A program made the position numbers and the translations under genes. A DNA stretch of 22,958 nucleotides from assembly GCA_009602735.1 (NCBI GenBank), contig WELA01012983.1:378718-401675 (forward strand), given 5' to 3'. Source of the stretch: Mesotaenium endlicherianum. Lineage: Eukaryota; Streptophyta; Zygnematophyceae; Zygnematales; Mesotaeniaceae. This document shows positions 1 through 9,478 of the stretch, piece after piece (positions within the stretch are counted from its first letter, which is position 1; every line of letters starts with the position of its first letter). Under the pieces are notes generated by a model that was not told the origin of the DNA, made no database searches, and worked only from the letters and a program-made list of their open reading frames with translations.

Positions 1-328
1 GGGGGGGGGGGGGGGGCTTTCATGTGTGATTGGGGTTGCGATATCGGTGGGGTGCTGGGCCTCGGGTCCAGGCTCGGGGCTAGGGCTTAGGGCAGGGGCT
101 TAAGGGTTGGGGCTGCAAGCAGGCTAAGGTTTTAGCGTCAAGCATGGCTTTGGTGATCGCAAGCTGCAGCTGCAAGCCCAGCCCTGTCCTGCCTGTGGGG
201 CTGATGCTTAGAAGTACGTAGAGTGGGGAGGACGCAGGTCCTGTGGCATTTTCTAAGCTGTAACACCTCCCACAAAATTTTAATTTTCTTTTAATACAGA
301 TATTATCTTATGTATGATGTGATATATG

Positions 329-332
<4 letters not shown>

Positions 333-362
<30 letters not shown>
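333..362. repeat. (AT)15 microsatellite
   Basis: An uninterrupted AT dinucleotide array of about 15 units, preceded by further AT-rich words (gatatatgatac). Confidence 0.95.
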
Positions 363-365
<3 letters not shown>

Positions 366-545
366 GACGATAATCACGACCGTGACTTTGAAAAGTCTGA
401 AAGTTTCTTAGAAGCCGGCTGTGCATTTCGCAATGAAGCACAATGGGCTTGAGAGACACGGGTATCTTCAAAAGGCACCTGGGCATATTCTTGCTGTCAG
501 ATATACGCACGGGCTCAAACATATGCAAGGCAGCGTGCTTGGAAG

Positions 546-715
546 TGCGTGCGTGTGCATGGTCGAGTGCGTGTGCGTGTGCGCATGTGTGCATGTGCGC
601 GTCCATGGGCGGGGGAGAGCACGTGTCCATGTGCATGTCCACGTGCGTATGCGTGTGCGTGCCTGTAGGTGTACGTGTGCGCGTGCGCGTGCGCGTGCTT
701 CTGTGTCAGAATGTG
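546..715. repeat. GT/GC-rich degenerate dinucleotide tract
   Basis: A purine-pyrimidine alternating stretch made of gtgcgtgt and gcatgtgt words, degenerate rather than a pure array. Such tracts can adopt Z-DNA. It produces long spurious open frames on both strands. Confidence 0.8.
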
Positions 716-920
716 CATGGGTGTCAGTACCAACACCACTCATCAAGGACGTCAGCGATACTGCTTGGTGCCGCAGGCTCAAAGGAGAGATGGGAATGAT
801 GTCGCTGTTCATAATGGGCCTCTCTTCTGAGCCTATAGGGCTCCGACTTTAGGGTTTTGGAATTAGGGCGCAGGTTTAAGACTTGTGCCCTCTTGACATA
901 GTGTGCGCGCCTTCGTCCAG

Positions 921-958
921 GTACAACTTCGTGGACTGGGGCACAAAGTTTGTGAAAG
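921..958 (+). other. Weak candidate internal exon (12 residues)
   Basis: A 38-base segment lies between an acceptor-like cttcgtccag and a consensus donor AAAG|gtgagt. One reading frame gives YNFVDWGTKFVK, which looks protein-like, but I do not recognise the family and see no linked exon upstream or downstream. An AATAAA at 1176-1181 could be a poly(A) signal for a plus-strand gene ending here. It is equally possible that the segment is intronic to the minus-strand gene whose first exon ends at 1581. Confidence 0.2.
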
Positions 959-1264
959 GTGAGTGGAGACGGATTACTGGAAAGGGAGTGGCCGTTCTGT
1001 TGAGAGCTGAGTTGGGGTCATCGTTAGGATTTAACACGGGTTTCACTAGTGCCCTCCTGCTTCAGCTCTGTAACCCTACATCCAGCCACAGAAGTTCGGT
1101 GTTCCTACGACACGACAGTCCATTGCTCCAGCACGTGCACGCCACTGCCTGCCCTCACTCGTTGCTCCTTAGCACAATAAATTTGAGAGGAGTCTGTACT
1201 ATGTAATGACTTGTTGCGCTGGCCCCACTCTGAAGCACGCCCTCCCCCTCCCCCCCGCGGCTCT

Positions 1265-1323
1265 CTCTAAAGCACTCCCCCCTCTAAGCCTCTCCTTTCC
1301 CTCTAAAGCACTCCCCCCTCTAA
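1265..1323. repeat. Two copies of a 23-bp CT-rich direct repeat
   Basis: Identical 23-base words occur at 1265-1287 and 1301-1323, 36 bases apart, in a C/T-rich stretch (about 1240-1435). No coding meaning is apparent. Confidence 0.85.
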
Positions 1324-1579
1324 ACTTCTCCCCTTCTGCGCCTACCTCAAAACGCCATACTCACACTAACCCCCTTTCTCAGAACAGCATTTCCCTCCCT
1401 AGGTACTCAGGCCTCTCTTTCTCCAGCTTTCCTTAATCCGTCAACAATGCATAGCTCATCCACGGCAGAGCCCGACGCCTTCGAGACTCAGAAGCATGCT
1501 GGATCAACAAGTGGCGTGCGCGTGCAGACATGCTGACAACTGGACAATCAGGTGAGTGGTTGCGTGCGGCTAGGGCTCA

Positions 1580-1591
1580 CCTGACGTCAGG
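1580..1591. other. 12-bp perfect palindrome over the minus-strand splice donor
   Basis: cctgacgtcagg is self-complementary and contains the TGACGTCA core recognised by many bZIP factors. It overlaps the last exon bases and the donor of the minus-strand gene. Position and symmetry are seen; any regulatory role is inference. Confidence 0.4.
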
Positions 1592-2350
1592 AACGCTGAC
1601 GTGGGGAATCGCCAGGTGTTTCTCTCCCGTGAGAAGGCGCGCGAAGAGCGTGATGCCGGCCGAGTTGAAGCTCTGGCCAAGCTTCGCTCCCAGGCTCTTG
1701 GAAGCCATAGCGCCTTCCAGCTGCTCGGAATCTGCCACTTGGCTTGTGCTTATAGGCAGGCAAACGTCCGCAGCAATCAGCGGCGCTGTTTGAGCTGCAT
1801 TTCGTGGATCTATCTGAGCTCTGTGTGAAGGTTGCCTGTGGGCATTCTCCTCCGAGTCCCCACCCTCACTGACATCCTCACTGGGTGTACTTGAAGGAGT
1901 ATGCTCTTGAGGCTCGCGCTGTTCTTCGGACAATTGTTCTAGTCCAGCGCTTTCGCATGCGTATGCTGCAGCAGTGCCAGCCCTCTGTTCAATGTCTGTA
2001 GCACCTCCAGTGATGGCCTCCCCGCAAGAGCAGGAGGTACCAAGATGGGGTCTAGTGAATCTCGGAGTATTCAAAGGCAGGCAGGAAGCTGATGGCCTAT
2101 ATTTACAAGGGATTGGGGCACGTTCAATAGGTATAGCTCTCTGCTGAAATGTTAATGAGCATATCTGTGTGTTCCTACTAAATTGCTGTACTGAAATACT
2201 CCTCGAGTATGCTTGACTAGCCCCTGATAGGCTCGAGCATCTGACTTGGTTGTTGCCCACTCTTGCTTCCGCCTGCTTGTGAGAACGAAGGAAGCACCCG
2301 CTGAACGAGAGCGAGAAGGCAAACTCCAAGCTCAACTCTATCGAGTGCAT
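1581..2350 (-). CDS. PGPP1/GEP4-like phosphatidylglycerophosphate phosphatase, first coding exon (partial)
   Basis: The ATG at 2350 is preceded in frame by a TGA 18 bases upstream. The frame stays open for 256 codons to a consensus donor, CAG|gtgagc, with exon end at 1581 (phase 2). About 210 residues are Ser/Glu/Ala-rich and low in complexity. The start is not acidic and could be an organelle transit peptide. The last ~45 residues look conserved, with GQSFNSAGITLFARLL and then LAIPHVSVPDVR. This resembles the segment just before the DKDNT motif of plant PGPP1 and yeast Gep4 HAD-type phosphatases, which dephosphorylate phosphatidylglycerophosphate on the way to phosphatidylglycerol and cardiolipin. 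The catalytic Asp motif is not in this exon, and I could not find the next exon at lower coordinates. Either a long intron carries it past the left edge or the gene is broken. The exon call is firm; the family assignment rests on one short block. Confidence 0.55.
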
Positions 2351-3350
2351 TTGTGAGCAAGAGTATCAGTTGATCACCGAGATGATTATAGAGGGCAGCC
2401 TCCTTACATAGGCTGATACGTGCTGTGGACTGTGTTACTGAGTCGGTAATATGGGGCTGAGGGTTGCGGATTGGTTAAAATATCTGTCTTCACTTAATTG
2501 GCTGCACCTGGCAGCATGCATGGCTCCATGACTACTTGACTGCATGTATGTAAGAGAACGTGGTCGAACAAAGTGCAAAATGGTATATTCATACAGTGGC
2601 ACATCTGTAGGCGTCCGACAACTTAATCGAATCTCTGTATGGGATGTTCAGCGGTTCGTTGACCAGCGACGTTTCCGAACATTTCTACGAGCACTTCCAG
2701 GGATTCTCCGGTAACGACGGGAACATGGGACATAACAGCCAGCCTCCAGGAGCTTATTACCTGGGCTGTAATTATAGTTAAATAAACTATTTAGTTTGAT
2801 CCAGACTACAGCTGACTTCAGACATAAACGAGTCGTGTCGGCCAATGTCGGCTGTAGCACAAAACGTGTCAGGACGACTTGCACGGTATTTCAACACATA
2901 TATCGAAGAGGATCCAACTATGCTACTACATTTTCAATTAGTCACCACGAGCATTTTTAGTCGTCAGCCCAGTTCTGGCCACTTTAATTGGCCTACTTTT
3001 GAACTGCGTAATGCCGCACGACTGCAGACGACTGGGTATGTGCAGATCCCCTTCATCGTGCGGCTCGCGGCGGGCATTTCTCGATCCCTTTCCGTGCAGC
3101 AACACAATCCCCGGAGGGGACATAACTGTAGCCAATTTGGCGCTAAAATGTTTGTAAGGGGCTACGCTGGTCCCAGAACTGCGTTCAGATGTCTAATCAA
3201 GTGGGAATGCGGACAGGCAGGCAAAATCATGACTCGGGGGAGCTTGACAGACATAGTTGTGGAAGACCTCTTTAAACAACTTTATGAGAACGTTACTATC
3301 AATGAACCCTTACCCTTTAGTTTACTCTAGCCCGCGAGATACTTAAAGTG
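2351..3350. other. Divergent intergenic region between the PGPP1-like and F-box genes
   Basis: The flanking genes point away from each other, so this ~1 kb should hold both promoters. I see no clear TATA box. An open frame at 2845-3330 (161 codons, ATG start, plus strand) overlaps antisense frames, matches nothing I recognise, and is out of frame with the F-box ORF. It could be a long upstream ORF, an unrecognised 5' exon or chance. Confidence 0.5.
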
Positions 3351-5858
3351 ATGAATGCAAGACTAAGGGCACTTGCTGGCCTAGTTCTTTGGAAAGTGGA
3401 CTTCTCATCCCGCAAAGGCACTTGCAAGATGCCGCATTCAACCTCTTCTTTACTTGAGAACATTTCTCCAGAAGTACTGTTGAATATACTTCAATGTTTA
3501 AGCTTGGATAGTCTTTTAAGCCTTCGATGCACCTCTAAAGCCCTAGACAACCTGATCGCCAATACGCCAGAACTATGGCAGGATATCTCGATACCCAGGA
3601 AACTGAAAGGAAAAGTTACAGATGTTAAGCTGGTGGAAATAGGACAGAGAGCTAAAGGGGGAGTACGTACTATAGATCTAGAAGACTGCCCTCTACTGTC
3701 GGGAATGTTTCTTCTTAGCGACACTATGACGAGCAACCTTGCTGTTCGACAGGTATACATCAACTCGTTGTTCGTTTGCTGATCAGGATGTGGGGGGCTG
3801 GGCTGATTTCATGCATACACTGGAATCTTGAGCAATGGCTGCTGATCATAATAGCAGCACATTCAAATATGGTGCTGTATCAGTCTGAATGGAAATTTTT
3901 ATGGCACCGTGAGCTTGTTTTCGCTTGGGCCTTTTTCTTCGTCAACGCCAGAGGTCAGCTAGGTTCCTTAGCATTTGGGGACTAAACACATGGAATTACG
4001 TGTACAGCTCATATCATGGGCAATAGAAGGTTCATACATGTATCTATGTATATGTATGTAGGTGAATATGTCTCTCTACAAGGGGTAACCCCAAACACCT
4101 GTTTGCTTGGTAGAAGCTATTGCGTGCTATTGCTAGCAGTAGTTGCATGCCAGTCAGGTACCCAGGGGGCTGGGGTGTTGGGGGAAAGGTGGGCGGGGGG
4201 GAAGGAGGGGAGGAGGGGAGGAGGGGAGCAAGAGTTGGTCATCCTGGGCCAGGAAGCGTCTGGCGTGACAATCTAACCAGCTGGCCATATGCGTCTGTCT
4301 TATCATTGTCACCATGTCCTTTCTCCTCTGCCATATCTGCATAGGTGGCAAGATAAGCTGCAGAACCGTTTTCCAAGCCGTAGCAACGTTACGTGCATTG
4401 GCGCGTGCATCCTGCATGAAGAATCAGTGAGCCGCCAAGTTGATATGTGGGAGCCCGTGGCACCTGTGCTTGCGTCCTGCAAGAAGAGTCAGTAAGGCAG
4501 CAGATACGTATGTGGGGAAGACTGTGAGTTTCTGACAACCTACCGAGGGATTGCTTTTCCTTGTATGAACCTCCCTGCCCCTCGCTGCTGCTGCCTGCAG
4601 CTGAGACTGAAAGGGTGCCCGCGCCTGTCGGGCGCCGCTCTTGTGACATTTGTGAGGACTCTCATGGAGGCAGCGTCCGCCCTCGGCCGCCCGTTCCCTC
4701 TACGTCACCTCTTCGTCACGGGCTGCCAGCTCATCACCAGCAGCCACCTGAAGGAGCTCCACGAGATCACAGAGGGACAGCTCATCTGCCAAGTCCCCCC
4801 TAGAGCTTGCAGTCTGTGCGAGCCAGATCTGAGCGACTCCGTTCACACTGGGGCCAGCAAGCCTCTGGGTCCGCTGGGGGCAGGTGGCAGCAGCAGCACC
4901 ACCCACACCAGCACCAGCAGCACCAGCAGCAGCAGTCGCAATAGACTCGGCAGCTTCGGTCTCGACCAGAGCCAAAACCGGAGCCAAAACCGGAGCCACA
5001 ATCCTGGCGGCAGCAGCCCTCACTCAGTGCGTGCTCTGGGGGGAGCAGAGACGAAGCTTGTCGGATCTGGGGCCACTCACGGGCCCGCGACAGGTGGCCG
5101 GGGCCAGGATGAAGCCGCCATCGGCTCCGGATGCTCCGTGGGCCTGTGCGGGAGCAAGAGGGGCCGAGGAGGGCTCCAGGGCAGCCTCGGCTGCGAGTAC
5201 TGCATGGTGCACTGCGAGACGTGCGGGGAGTACTCCTGCGACCGGCACGCCCTGGAGATGCCGGTACGTCCCCGGCTGACACCCTCATCGCACTCGCATC
5301 ATCTTGCAAGCTATGCTCCTCGAGCACCCGTCTCCATGCGCCATCTGTCCAGTCCTGCCCTCTGCCGCCTCTTTCTCCCCACCACTCCACGCCGTCTTTG
5401 GTCCTGTCGTGCCATGCAGGGAGCCCAGAGTGTAGAGAGAAGGTGGAAGGTACTGCTGGAGTGATGTGACCCTCCTAGCCTGCTGCTGGCTCCCTTTAGA
5501 CAAACAACAGACACACAGCAAGCGCGATGACGCTCGCGATAGCTACCGGTATTCCCCCCTGCAACATCTGAGATGATGATGGCCTGCTAGCGCACGATGA
5601 CGTCACGCAGCGCGGGGCAATGATGTCACGCAGCGTGGGGCGATGATGTTGCGTAGCACGTCTTCTAGCACGCTGAGAATACGCGACAGTGCTGTTGTGC
5701 GTGCATGTGTCTTGCAGTGCGGCTGCATGGCCTGCAAGAGATGCCAGAGCACCTCCGGGTGCAAAGTCCACAGCAGCTTTGCGGAGAGACTCGAAGGGGA
5801 CCAGGACCAGGGCCACGAGGGCGGCCGAAGGACGCGCAGGCGCCTTCTCTTTGGGTAG
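3351..5858 (+). CDS. F-box/leucine-rich-repeat protein with C-terminal Cys/His cluster (3 exons)
   Basis: The exons are 3351-3752, 4601-5263 and 5718-5858, all joined in phase 0, giving 401 residues. The donors are CAG|gtatac and CCG|gtacgt; the acceptors are ctgcctgcag and tgtcttgcag. An F-box lies at about residues 35-76 (LLENISPEVLLNILQCLSL through TPELW), the usual Skp1-binding module of SCF ubiquitin ligases. LRR-like units follow: VRTIDLEDCPLLSG, then VRQLRLKGCPRLSGAAL created across the first splice, then LRHLFVTGCQLI. After a Ser/Thr/Asn-rich linker comes a Cys/His-rich end (CEYC, HCETCGEYSCDRH, CGCMACKRC, GCKVH) that spans the second splice and could bind zinc. Plant SKIP14-type F-box proteins also end in a Cys-rich segment, but I cannot assign this as an ortholog. 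The role would be substrate recruitment for ubiquitination; the target is unknown. An alternative start is the ATG at 3429, which removes 26 residues and leaves the F-box whole. Confidence 0.8.
3753..4600 (+). other. F-box gene intron 1, with G-rich tract
   Basis: An 848-base intron, gtatac...ctgcag. It contains ATGTATGT-like words (4035-4065) and, at about 4164-4228, a purine tract with many runs of three or more G on the coding strand. Confidence 0.75.
4164..4228 (+). repeat. G-tract purine repeat with quadruplex potential
   Basis: More than eight runs of at least three G, including aggagggg in tandem (about 4203-4227), satisfy the G3+N1-7 pattern several times on the transcribed RNA sense. 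Confidence 0.7.
4886..5000 (+). repeat. In-frame low-complexity repeats in F-box exon 2
   Basis: CAG/CAC trinucleotide runs (4886-4938) encode a Ser/Thr-rich linker. They are followed by tandem 12-base units agccaaaaccgg (about 4971-4994) that encode SQNR repeats. They sit between the LRR part and the Cys/His cluster, so length variation here would be tolerated. Confidence 0.8.
5264..5717 (+). other. F-box gene intron 2, with 23-bp tandem repeat
   Basis: A 454-base intron, gtacgt...ttgcag. At 5595-5660 it holds two 23-base copies (5595-5617, 5618-5640) and a degraded third (5641 on), built around TGATG(A/T)CGTCACGCAGCG. Copy one contains the palindrome TGACGTCA (5598-5605). Confidence 0.75.
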
Positions 5859-7963
5859 GCTGATTGGCCGCCTATCGACTCCCGTTCGAGTCCGATCTAC
5901 CAGAGCGAGGGCGTATGGAAGTTACTTGGAGTGGCGTCAGCTGTTTCATCCGGGAGCCATCACCACTCACAAGTGTTATACAAAAGATTTCGTTGTGGAG
6001 TTCGCCATCAGCTATTGATCCAGTTTTGAATGTTTTAATGAGAGTGCTAGGTGTTTTCGGATAAGACGATTGTATAAAGCCATAATAAGCGCTAACGCCT
6101 AAAGAAGGCATAGCGAGGACTGGCGTAGCAGTATATATGTAAGTGTATATAGCCTTCTATTTCCCTTATCCTTTATACACCAACCCGTACCCGAACTAGG
6201 TAGGCCGCCCTTGCCATCGATGTACTTTTCCGAATGTAGCTGGAGTGGATGCACAGACGCTAGTACATACAGGATTTGATGTTGGAGTGTGTCGACAAAT
6301 AATTTGCCTGTAGATGGCTTGCTCATAAGACGGCAACTAAAGGCTACGCTAATGTTTCGTTCAGAAGCCTAGTGCGCCTGCCACTTGTCGACTGGTTGGC
6401 GTAAGACAGTCAGACCAGAGAGTGACATATTCACTTCAAGCAGCCATACAGCCTTCTAGTGATGTGTCAGTCCATACCATGCATGAAAACAAGAATTGAT
6501 AGGTTGCAAGCCATAGAGCCGACCAAGAACCAATTTTGTACAGTTGACTTGTGATGTGTGACAAGAGTCCTGCAAGTCAATGTGAATTGACATGAAGCTA
6601 GCAGCTGATGTACCCATGCATATGAGACTTTGGAGGACAGACAAAAATATATCTGCATGACAGATTGAATTCAGGATTGGGTGATTGCAAATATTTATCA
6701 CATGGTGCGCATGACTCATGAGCCAACTGCAGAATAAGACACACCTTTGCACTTATGCACTGCGCCGGGGAAACGCAAATTGAAATGAATGTGAATCAAC
6801 AAAATTTTGATGACATTATTGCCATCGCTGGAAGATGATGACGCAAACAGATAAGCGTTATGAAACACACATCTGTTTTTTAGATACTTGAGAAGAGTTC
6901 TCAATTTTTCCTCGTGAATATATGCGACGTTGAGACTCGAGGCATACATGAACCTGATTAAGTATATTGTTGCTATACCAATAAAGACAGAGTATGTGGA
7001 TGTAGAATCTACCATTGAATCTTTGGTTCACTATATTAGTGGGTTCTCTTATCCATGCCGCATGGTGATGAAATTTGTTGACACTTGCTCGTGACAAATG
7101 ACGGAGACCAATTTTGGCCCCCAATTTGCACTTTTCTGTTGCCATATTTGCTAATCTAGATATGATTTTTGTACTTCAATTTAATGTGCAGATTTTTGGT
7201 GCTCCCCTTCCGTGTACGTATCTTGAATGCATTAGTTCACATGTAGGAGCCATTTTAGTGTCAGAAGGTTATTCGGCTATTTTGGACACTTTATTTGATC
7301 TATCTTGGGAAATACATGATGTTCTCAAATAAGATGTGACTGTGACGTGGCCAAAAAAGGACACACCTGTTATCATAAGTTTGGGCCAAAACCGACGCAA
7401 AAATGTTCGTAGGTTACGATTTCCATACAAGTGTTCCGAAAAAGCCATTGTGGATTACAGATTGGGAATACCACAAAATTGATAGTAGTATTGTATCATA
7501 GCAAAAGTATTGCACATTCACTAGGCCATAGAATATTAAAGGAAATTTTTTGTTTCAACATTAGTATATAGGCATTCAAAATTCATGAGACCAAATATGA
7601 TGTCAATTAACTATATGCACCTATGACATGTACAATTAATAATATAAGACCATCGTAAAGTTGTTTTTAAATGCCACCACAATCTACAAGGCACGATTGT
7701 ACATTGTCATTTACCTTTTAGCTTGTTCGAATTCTCTCAATAAGAAACGAAATTTATTATAAATAAGAAGGGAAGTAGAATGACACGATTGTTTGTAAAG
7801 GCATAAGAGAGGAAATACGTACACTGCACAAAAAAAATGTTCTTGCACTCTTGTGATGGAACTTATTATTGCTTAACAAGTTCATACATGAGAATGCAAG
7901 AGAGAGGGTTTGTCATAGAGTGTTCAAGTGTACAATTGGCAAAATGGCCTCAATCAATTGAGT

Positions 7964-8010
7964 TCACAATGTAGAGGTTCACATTGTGACTGATTTTTGA
8001 CAATGTGAAC
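7964..8010. repeat. Overlapping inverted repeats
   Basis: cacaatgt (7964-7971) pairs with acattgtg (7981-7988), and gttcacattg (7977-7986) pairs perfectly with caatgtgaac (8001-8010). The middle arm can therefore fold either way. Function is unknown. Confidence 0.6.
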
Positions 8011-9126
8011 AATCTGTGAAATACCCCCTATATATATTAAAACTTAACAAACGTTGATATTTGTGACAAACATAGGTCAGGGCTTAACCATTCAGTAGTG
8101 AAAACCAAAGTTGAACTTTGTTGACTCAAACATGAACTCCTTTTTAATCTTTTTGGACGCTCTTCGAAGGAACAAGGGTAATGACAAATTCAAAAATTTT
8201 ACACAAGTGAGCCTTTACAAGGTAGTTCACACTTCGTGCTACTTGAACTGGGTATTCTAGGAGTTGCGTTATGTTGTTTCCATTGGTTCCTCATCAAAAC
8301 CCCATTTGGTCATTGATTGCATCACATAGCACATATTTTGTATGTTCTCTTATGGCACAATTTCTAAAGTCGTTGGAAATGACCACCACTTTAAAACTAT
8401 TTTAAGATTTTAGCACATAGTCAATTCGCATGATACACTTCGCAAGTGGGGAACCGACAATACAAAATTATGTCTAGCTTGTTGAATTCCATTAAGTCGT
8501 ATTTTTTCTCACAATTTTCTACAGTCAATTCACTCTTGCTTTTTGATCTCGCTTGCCATAGAAGTGAAAGCAACCCATTATTCTTCCGTTCACGCAATGT
8601 TTTGACATTATTTCAGTGACTTGTAACTTGTACGCATGTGAGCCTTGCATACCTAGAGCGTTAAATTAGGGTTTTTCTAGACTTTTGTTCATTAGGTCAA
8701 TCCCAACACAAAATTGAAGCATCTTGTAGATCCAAGGATTGTAGCGTGCAATTTGGTGGTCAATTTGAATTGATGTTTGTGGAAATTGGACAAGTATTGA
8801 GAAGGATAAGAATTTCTAGAATTTTGACTTATTTTTGCGTTGTTTGATGACTCTCGTTAATTTGCGATGAGCGCAACTGCCGAGTCGTTGAACATCAACA
8901 AACAATCTAGGACGCTAGTTTGAAGTTGAAGTTTCACGTAACTTCAGCTGACGCACAAAGTGACGACCAGGTTTTTGCCTCAGAATTTTGATTTAGCCTA
9001 ACGCACCTAAGTTAGAATATCTATACTTATACAACTTATTTGGACGTCAAATCGACCCGACGCGTTAGACTGGACCATTGGGGCAGACTTGAAAAGGTTC
9101 CGAATGGGACAATTTGACAAATAGTT

Positions 9127-9148
9127 CTTTTAGGGTAGACTACCTAAA
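9127..9148. repeat. Inverted repeat next to the insertion site
   Basis: ttttagg and cctaaaa form a 7-bp stem with an 8-base loop that ends 8 bp before the retrotransposon. Confidence 0.5.
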
Positions 9149-9151
9149 AGG

Positions 9152-9156
9152 GAAAG
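9152..9156. repeat. Left target-site duplication GAAAG
   Basis: GAAAG directly precedes the 5' LTR and recurs directly after the 3' LTR (15837-15841). A 5-bp duplication is the usual size for Ty3/gypsy integrases. Confidence 0.93.
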
Positions 9157-9329
9157 TGTAGTGATTTGAGTTGTTTTATATATTAGTTTGCATATATTTT
9201 AATGTTTTCAAATATGTTTGGAGTAGTATTGAGTGGATTCAAGTGTAAATAGGTACTCTAGTGACTTGGTTCATGTTCTTTGAACCTTCTAAGGCATTTT
9301 CGAAGTTAGAGGAAAGACCTAGAAGAACT

Positions 9330-9337
9330 CCACGTGG
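9330..9337. promoter_or_regulatory. G-box CCACGTGG in U3 of the 5' LTR
   Basis: A perfect palindromic G-box, the site of plant bZIP and bHLH factors. The same site is at 15507-15514 in the 3' LTR. About 50 bp downstream is TTCTAGAA, which fits an nTTCnnGAAn heat-shock unit. Binding is inferred. Confidence 0.45.
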
Positions 9338-9411
9338 CAAAAGTCAAATGTGCCATTTTTAGGTCAAAAGGACATGTGTACATTATTCTAGAAAGAGGTG
9401 GCAAGTTTTGG

Positions 9412-9434
9412 GATGTGTTGGGTGCCAACACATC
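9412..9434. repeat. Perfect 10-bp stem hairpin in U3
   Basis: GATGTGTTGG, a 3-base GTG loop, then the exact reverse complement. The same hairpin, without change, is at 15589-15611 in the 3' LTR. It ends about 36 bp upstream of the TATA box. Confidence 0.8.
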
Positions 9435-9470
9435 AACATACACCTTCCTAGAAATTACTTATGTAGCAAG

Positions 9471-9478
9471 TATATAAA
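9471..9478 (+). promoter_or_regulatory. LTR TATA box TATATAAA
   Basis: A canonical TATA box that sets the expected U3/R boundary near 9500. The 3' LTR copy is at 15648-15655. Confidence 0.75.

Larger units (their letters stand above)
1..920. other. Low-complexity, gene-free left end
   Basis: No gene can be supported here. The stretch opens with a run of 16 G, then carries short GGGGCT/TAGGGCTT-like words (50-130), an AT dinucleotide array (333-362) and a long alternating GT/GC-rich tract (about 546-715). The open frames across the GT-rich tract encode only Cys/Val/Arg/His-rich low-complexity peptides on both strands, as expected from repeat composition rather than coding selection. Confidence 0.7.
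5859..9151. other. AT-rich intergenic region, no gene supported
   Basis: From about 6000 the base composition turns strongly AT-rich compared with the neighbouring genes and stays so up to the retrotransposon. Open frames are short (under ~100 codons), unrelated to any family I know and flanked by frequent stops. I saw no tRNA-like cloverleaf, no second LTR copy and no transposase motif. The first few hundred bases should include the 3' UTR of the F-box gene. The rest may be very old, decayed repeat DNA. Confidence 0.6.

Noticed and set aside
421..852. Overlapping open frames on both strands across the GT-rich tract
   Set aside because: Composition is dictated by the dinucleotide repeat; peptides are Cys/Val/Arg or His/Ala runs with no motif.
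1447..1536. 29-codon ATG ORF followed by a donor-like cag|gtgagt at 1550
   Set aside because: The ORF stops before the donor, no partner exon is evident, and the region is within the presumed minus-strand intron.
1530..1828. Plus-strand frames opposite the PGPP1-like exon
   Set aside because: They are antisense to an exon with a clear start, donor and conserved block, and show no recognisable protein.
4700..5390. Long Ala/Arg/Cys-rich frames on both strands over F-box exon 2
   Set aside because: Shadows of a GC-rich coding exon; only the spliced frame links to the F-box and LRR pattern.
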